From Bacillota bacterium (GTDB lineage: Bacteria; Bacillota_A; Clostridia; Clostridiales; Clostridiaceae), in assembly GCA_021780795.1 (NCBI GenBank), contig JAJXYA010000172.1, forward strand, positions 1 through 5,958: 5,958 nucleotides of DNA, written 5' to 3'. Positions 3,273-5,958 of the stretch are shown one piece after another; position 1 is the stretch's first letter, and each line of letters opens with the position of its first letter. Under the pieces are notes generated by a model, which worked only from the letters and a program-made list of their open reading frames with translations, was not told where the DNA came from and did no database searches. Both the position numbers and the translations under genes were made by a program.

Positions 3273-5378
3273 ATGAGTCAGATAGATGAGAATAATATTA
3301 TTAATCTAGATGCATTACATAACATTCCTCTATCCGAATTGGAATATATTGCTTATAGATTACAGATTCCTTTTCGGCCTCCTCTTACCGAGGAGGATAG
3401 GGAAAATATTATATCTGATATCATATCTCTATCCTCTTCATATTCTACAGATGTTGAAGAATTGAAAAATAGGCGTCATCAATTACGTAAAGAAAAACTG
3501 GGTGAATGTAAAGAAGATTCTACTCTAGTCGGTGATGATGTCGATCTACTCAGTGATATGGAACTAGTATTTATTCCAATGAGAGATAGACCTGGTATAT
3601 TTTGGTGTTTTGACCGAGTCCAAGACGTTCCTAATTTGATCCGGGATGGATTTAATCCGTATAATCGACAAGAATGGAATAAAGAAGAATTGGAAATATT
3701 ACGTAAATCTCAAACTGTTCCTTTTCCTAGATTATCCGAACGAGATCTAGAAAGGCAAGAGATAAACAAGGTATACGAGGACTTATTCAAGGGGAGAAAA
3801 CAAGAAACAAGGACAGTTGATATATTAAAAGAAAAATCAGAAGAGTTGGAAAAAATAATCGAAACAGAGAATCCCTATGCAGTAGGCACATTAAATCTCA
3901 TATTAAATAATAGTAACTTGGATAATTTACAATTATTACTTTATAATTTGACATGGGCAAAGGAACTTGAAAGTACAGAACTGCGAGATGCCAAAATAGA
4001 GACAGTTGATCATTTAATAAAATGGTACAAATCAAGAGAGGATAAAAGAGTTGCAAGTCATTATATAGGAGTAATTCTCAATGAAGTATATGAAATGGTA
4101 CGAGATAAACTAACACCCCAAGAGTATAGAATAAAAAAGGAGCAAGAGGGAGAGGAAATGACATACAGATCAGATGAAGAGACGATAATAAAATATTGGC
4201 CAAATAATAGAAAAAGATCTGAGTGTGAATATATAAATGGTATATTAAATGGCAAGTGTACAACATGGTATGAAAATGGTCAAGTTAATGGCATATTATA
4301 TTATAAAAATGGAGAACGTGATGGAGAATATAAAAAATGGTACAAAAATGGAAATCCTGAAATCGATAGTTATTATAAAAAAGGTAAATTGGAGGGCGTA
4401 TATAAAGAATGGTACGAAAATGGAAAACCCGATTTTGAGAGTTTTTATAAAAACGGTAAATTGGATGGAATATATAAAGAATATGACCTTGATGGAAAAC
4501 TCAAAAAAACTATAATGTATAAAGACGATAAGATCAACGGCAAGTATAAAGAATGGTATCCAAATAGAAATATATATATCCATTGTTTTTATAATAATGA
4601 TGAAAAAGACGGGGAGTATAAAGAATGGTATCCAAATGGAAATATATTTATCCATTGTTTTTATAAAAACGGGAAATTAGACGGAGGGTATAAAAAATGG
4701 CATTCAAATAAATCTCCTTATATTCATTGTTTTTATAAAAATGGAGAAAAAGATGGCAAGTATAAAGAATATGGCCTTGATGGAAAACTCAAAAAAACTA
4801 TTATGTATAAAGACGATGAAAAAGATGGAGAGTATAAAGATAGGTTTCCAAATGGAAATATATATATCCATTGTTTTTATAAAAACGAGAAATTAGATGG
4901 AGAGTATAAAGAATGGCATTCCAATAAATCTCCTTATATTCATTGTTTTTATAAAAATGGAGAAAAAGATGGCGAGTATAAAGAATGGCATTCAAATGGA
5001 AATATATTTACCCATTGTTTTTATAAAAATGGAAAATTAGATGGAGAGTATAAGAATATGCATGAAAATGGTAAAATATATATCCATTGTTTTTATAAAG
5101 ATGGAAAGATAGAAGGAGAGTATAAAGAATGGTACGAGAATGAGAAACCAGGTATTAAGAGCTTTTATAAAAATGGTGAATTAGATGGAGAATTTAAACA
5201 ATGGTATCCAAATGGAAATATACTTGTTCATTGTTTTTATAAAAACGGGAAATCAGATGGAGAGTATAAAGAATGGAATGAATATGGTAATCTTGAGATA
5301 CATGACATTTATAAAGACGGCCAAGTGATCAAAATTATGATTCCTCATACTGTCGAAATGTTAGACTTAGCCTACTAG
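3273..5378 (+). CDS. Large protein with C-terminal MORN-like repeat array
   Basis: The protein has 701 residues. The second half (from Tyr320) is a regular array of MORN_2/YwqK-type repeats, each with a YKNG...DGEYK.W..NG core; such repeats form beta-hairpin solenoids that bind lipids or proteins, and families of them are common in giant viruses. The N-terminal half has no clear family. Residues 19-51 (LSELEYIAYRLQIPF...IISDIISL) resemble a SAP-like helix pair, weakly. Residues 97-135 hold a Trp/Cys/Phe-containing segment ending in DGFNPYNRQEW, similar to the 'NPYTR' adaptor motifs of giant-virus proteins. Residues 150-310 are charged and helical, perhaps partly coiled coil. There is no signal peptide or membrane segment. 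The start is the ATG at 3273, with an in-frame TGA four codons upstream. The final 12 or so residues leave the repeat pattern and overlap the AlkB-like gene in antisense. It is probably a cytoplasmic scaffold or host-interaction protein, but the function is unknown. Confidence 0.85.
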   Translation: MSQIDENNIINLDALHNIPLSELEYIAYRLQIPFRPPLTEEDRENIISDIISLSSSYSTDVEELKNRRHQLRKEKLGECKEDSTLVGDDVDLLSDMELVFIPMRDRPGIFWCFDRVQDVPNLIRDGFNPYNRQEWNKEELEILRKSQTVPFPRLSERDLERQEINKVYEDLFKGRKQETRTVDILKEKSEELEKIIETENPYAVGTLNLILNNSNLDNLQLLLYNLTWAKELESTELRDAKIETVDHLIKWYKSREDKRVASHYIGVILNEVYEMVRDKLTPQEYRIKKEQEGEEMTYRSDEETIIKYWPNNRKRSECEYINGILNGKCTTWYENGQVNGILYYKNGERDGEYKKWYKNGNPEIDSYYKKGKLEGVYKEWYENGKPDFESFYKNGKLDGIYKEYDLDGKLKKTIMYKDDKINGKYKEWYPNRNIYIHCFYNNDEKDGEYKEWYPNGNIFIHCFYKNGKLDGGYKKWHSNKSPYIHCFYKNGEKDGKYKEYGLDGKLKKTIMYKDDEKDGEYKDRFPNGNIYIHCFYKNEKLDGEYKEWHSNKSPYIHCFYKNGEKDGEYKEWHSNGNIFTHCFYKNGKLDGEYKNMHENGKIYIHCFYKDGKIEGEYKEWYENEKPGIKSFYKNGELDGEFKQWYPNGNILVHCFYKNGKSDGEYKEWNEYGNLEIHDIYKDGQVIKIMIPHTVEMLDLAY
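4230..5309 (+). repeat. Array of fifteen in-frame 72-bp (24-residue) MORN-like repeats
   Basis: Fifteen complete units follow with no gain or loss of a base: each unit's leading Tyr codon is at 4230 + 72n, and a partial sixteenth unit starts at 5310. The CATTGTTTTTAT motif (His-Cys-Phe-Tyr) falls at 4581, 4653, 4725, 4869, 4941, 5013, 5085 and 5229, all multiples of 72 apart. Some units are near-identical in DNA at shifts of 216 or 288 bp, showing recent block duplication. The first units (4230-4445) and the last one (5238-5309) are more diverged. Confidence 0.92.
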
Positions 5379-5958
5379 ATAATGTTTTATCTGGCGGTAT
5401 GCAATGGCTCCAAATATCATTTGTTGGAGGGTTCATTACATACATACTACCAGGTTCAAGTGTCAATGTATGTTGTTTCTTTTTGACACAATATTTATTA
5501 CATCCAAATACCAATGTTCGAGTCTCTCCTAATGATATTCCACATATCGTTGTACCAGCAACCATTTCCTTGTCTCGGTGGGGCTTTATTCCATACTTGC
5601 CAGATGGATACCTACCAATGGCGCACACTGTATACTCTTGACCGGTCAGTTTACTAACCAATTTTCTTAGCCTATCTATTCTAGGCATCTTGGCCCATGG
5701 AATGACAGGTCTAGAATTCTTTTTATCTCGATATGCAACTGTATACTTTAATCCTTCATCTCCAACAAAATATACCTGTCTCCTATAATTTACAAAATCA
5801 AACCTTGACATTATATCATTTACCAATTTTTCCTGAAAGCTAGACGTAATAATTTTTGAATAAAAATCAACATTTAACCCCCAGTCATATATACCAGTCT
5901 TTTCCTTGTAACCCTCTGCCTTCATTAAAAGATGGGAAATATTTGGCAGGAAATTCAC
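5335..5958 (-). CDS. AlkB-like 2-oxoglutarate/Fe(II) dioxygenase (N-terminus cut by window edge)
   Basis: 207 codons are open from the right edge; the first codon in the window is GTG, so the true start is probably beyond it (an internal ATG at 5925 is possible). Counting from the edge, the fold's key residues are all present: Fe ligands His127 and Asp129 (in KPHRDKE) and His185 (in IWSHCIP), and the 2OG-binding Arg196 with Arg202 in SRLSLTFR, the AlkB RxNxTFR-type block. YPSGKYGIKPHRD matches the AlkB strand before the HxD. AlkB proteins remove alkyl groups from DNA or RNA bases, or modify proteins; viral members may repair or edit the genome or transcripts. The substrate cannot be read here. 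No targeting signal is visible in the part present. It converges on the MORN-repeat gene and overlaps it by 44 bp, with no hairpin of the kind found at other gene ends. Confidence 0.87.
   Translation of the reverse strand: MNFLPNISHLLMKAEGYKEKTGIYDWGLNVDFYSKIITSSFQEKLVNDIMSRFDFVNYRRQVYFVGDEGLKYTVAYRDKKNSRPVIPWAKMPRIDRLRKLVSKLTGQEYTVCAIGRYPSGKYGIKPHRDKEMVAGTTICGISLGETRTLVFGCNKYCVKKKQHTLTLEPGSMYVMNPPTNDIWSHCIPPDKTLSSRLSLTFRQYEES

Noticed and set aside
4249..4515. Plus-strand frame of 88 codons within the repeat gene
   Set aside because: It is another shifted-frame echo of the same repeats, fully inside the strongly supported 701-residue gene.
4296..4655. Long antisense frame (119 codons) inside the repeat array
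   Set aside because: It is a shadow of the 72-bp in-frame repeats: because the period is a multiple of three, every frame repeats and lacks stops. Its product is low-complexity Ile/Phe/Ser repeats.
5377..5392. Inverted repeat AGATAA-TGTT-TTATCT at the stop of the repeat gene
   Set aside because: The arms are short (6 bp), it lacks the TTTTAC/GTAAAA core and it encodes part of AlkB (PPDKTLSS region), so I do not call it a terminator.
5399..5641. Plus-strand 80-codon frame opposite the AlkB-like gene
   Set aside because: It is antisense to the catalytic core of a clearly recognised family.
1..5958. tRNA or rRNA genes
   Set aside because: Reading through the gaps I saw no cloverleaf-like or ribosomal segments; all gaps are short and A/T-rich.

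Overview
The window looks like the genome of a large nucleocytoplasmic DNA virus (Nucleocytoviricota). It is AT-rich (about one third G+C by eye). Its genes are intron-less, tightly packed and on both strands. There are no Shine-Dalgarno sites; starts sit in A/T-rich contexts such as TATATAATG. Gene ends carry short A/T palindromes of the type giant viruses use to end transcripts. The gene mix (patatin-like lipase, ferritin-like protein, LicD-like transferase, AlkB-like dioxygenase, MORN-repeat protein) also fits an amoeba- or protist-infecting giant virus. I cannot assign a family: no capsid, polymerase or other marker gene is present, and neither the mimivirus AAAATTGA nor the marseillevirus AAATATTT promoter word was noticed in front of the genes.

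Layout: 1-534 (minus) is the N-terminal part of a patatin-like phospholipase, cut by the left edge. It is divergent from 585-971 (plus), a membrane-anchored Gly/His/Tyr-rich small protein. That gene converges on 1029-1313 (minus), a 94-residue Cys/Pro-rich protein, with two hairpins between them. 1433-2110 (plus) is a ferritin-like protein with all five classical ferroxidase ligands and an enlarged B-C loop. It converges on 2230-2943 (minus), a LicD/fukutin-type transferase; the gap holds two 47-bp repeats with mutually inverted hairpin cores and a 20-bp perfect palindrome. 2951-3184 (plus) is a small CxxC...CxxC protein starting 7 bp from the divergent LicD start. 3273-5378 (plus) is a 701-residue protein with a novel N-terminal half and fifteen exact 24-residue MORN-like repeats. 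Its last 44 bases overlap the 3' end of an AlkB-like 2OG-Fe(II) oxygenase (5335-5958, minus, cut by the right edge).

The genes do not form one pathway. They look like typical accessory genes: lipid hydrolysis, iron handling, glycan or phospho-decoration, nucleic-acid or protein demethylation/hydroxylation, and a repeat-scaffold protein. The most notable points are the complete ferritin active site, the flipped hairpins in the ferritin/LicD gap, the gap-free repeat array with its His-Cys ladder, and the antisense overlap covering the AlkB cofactor-binding arginines.
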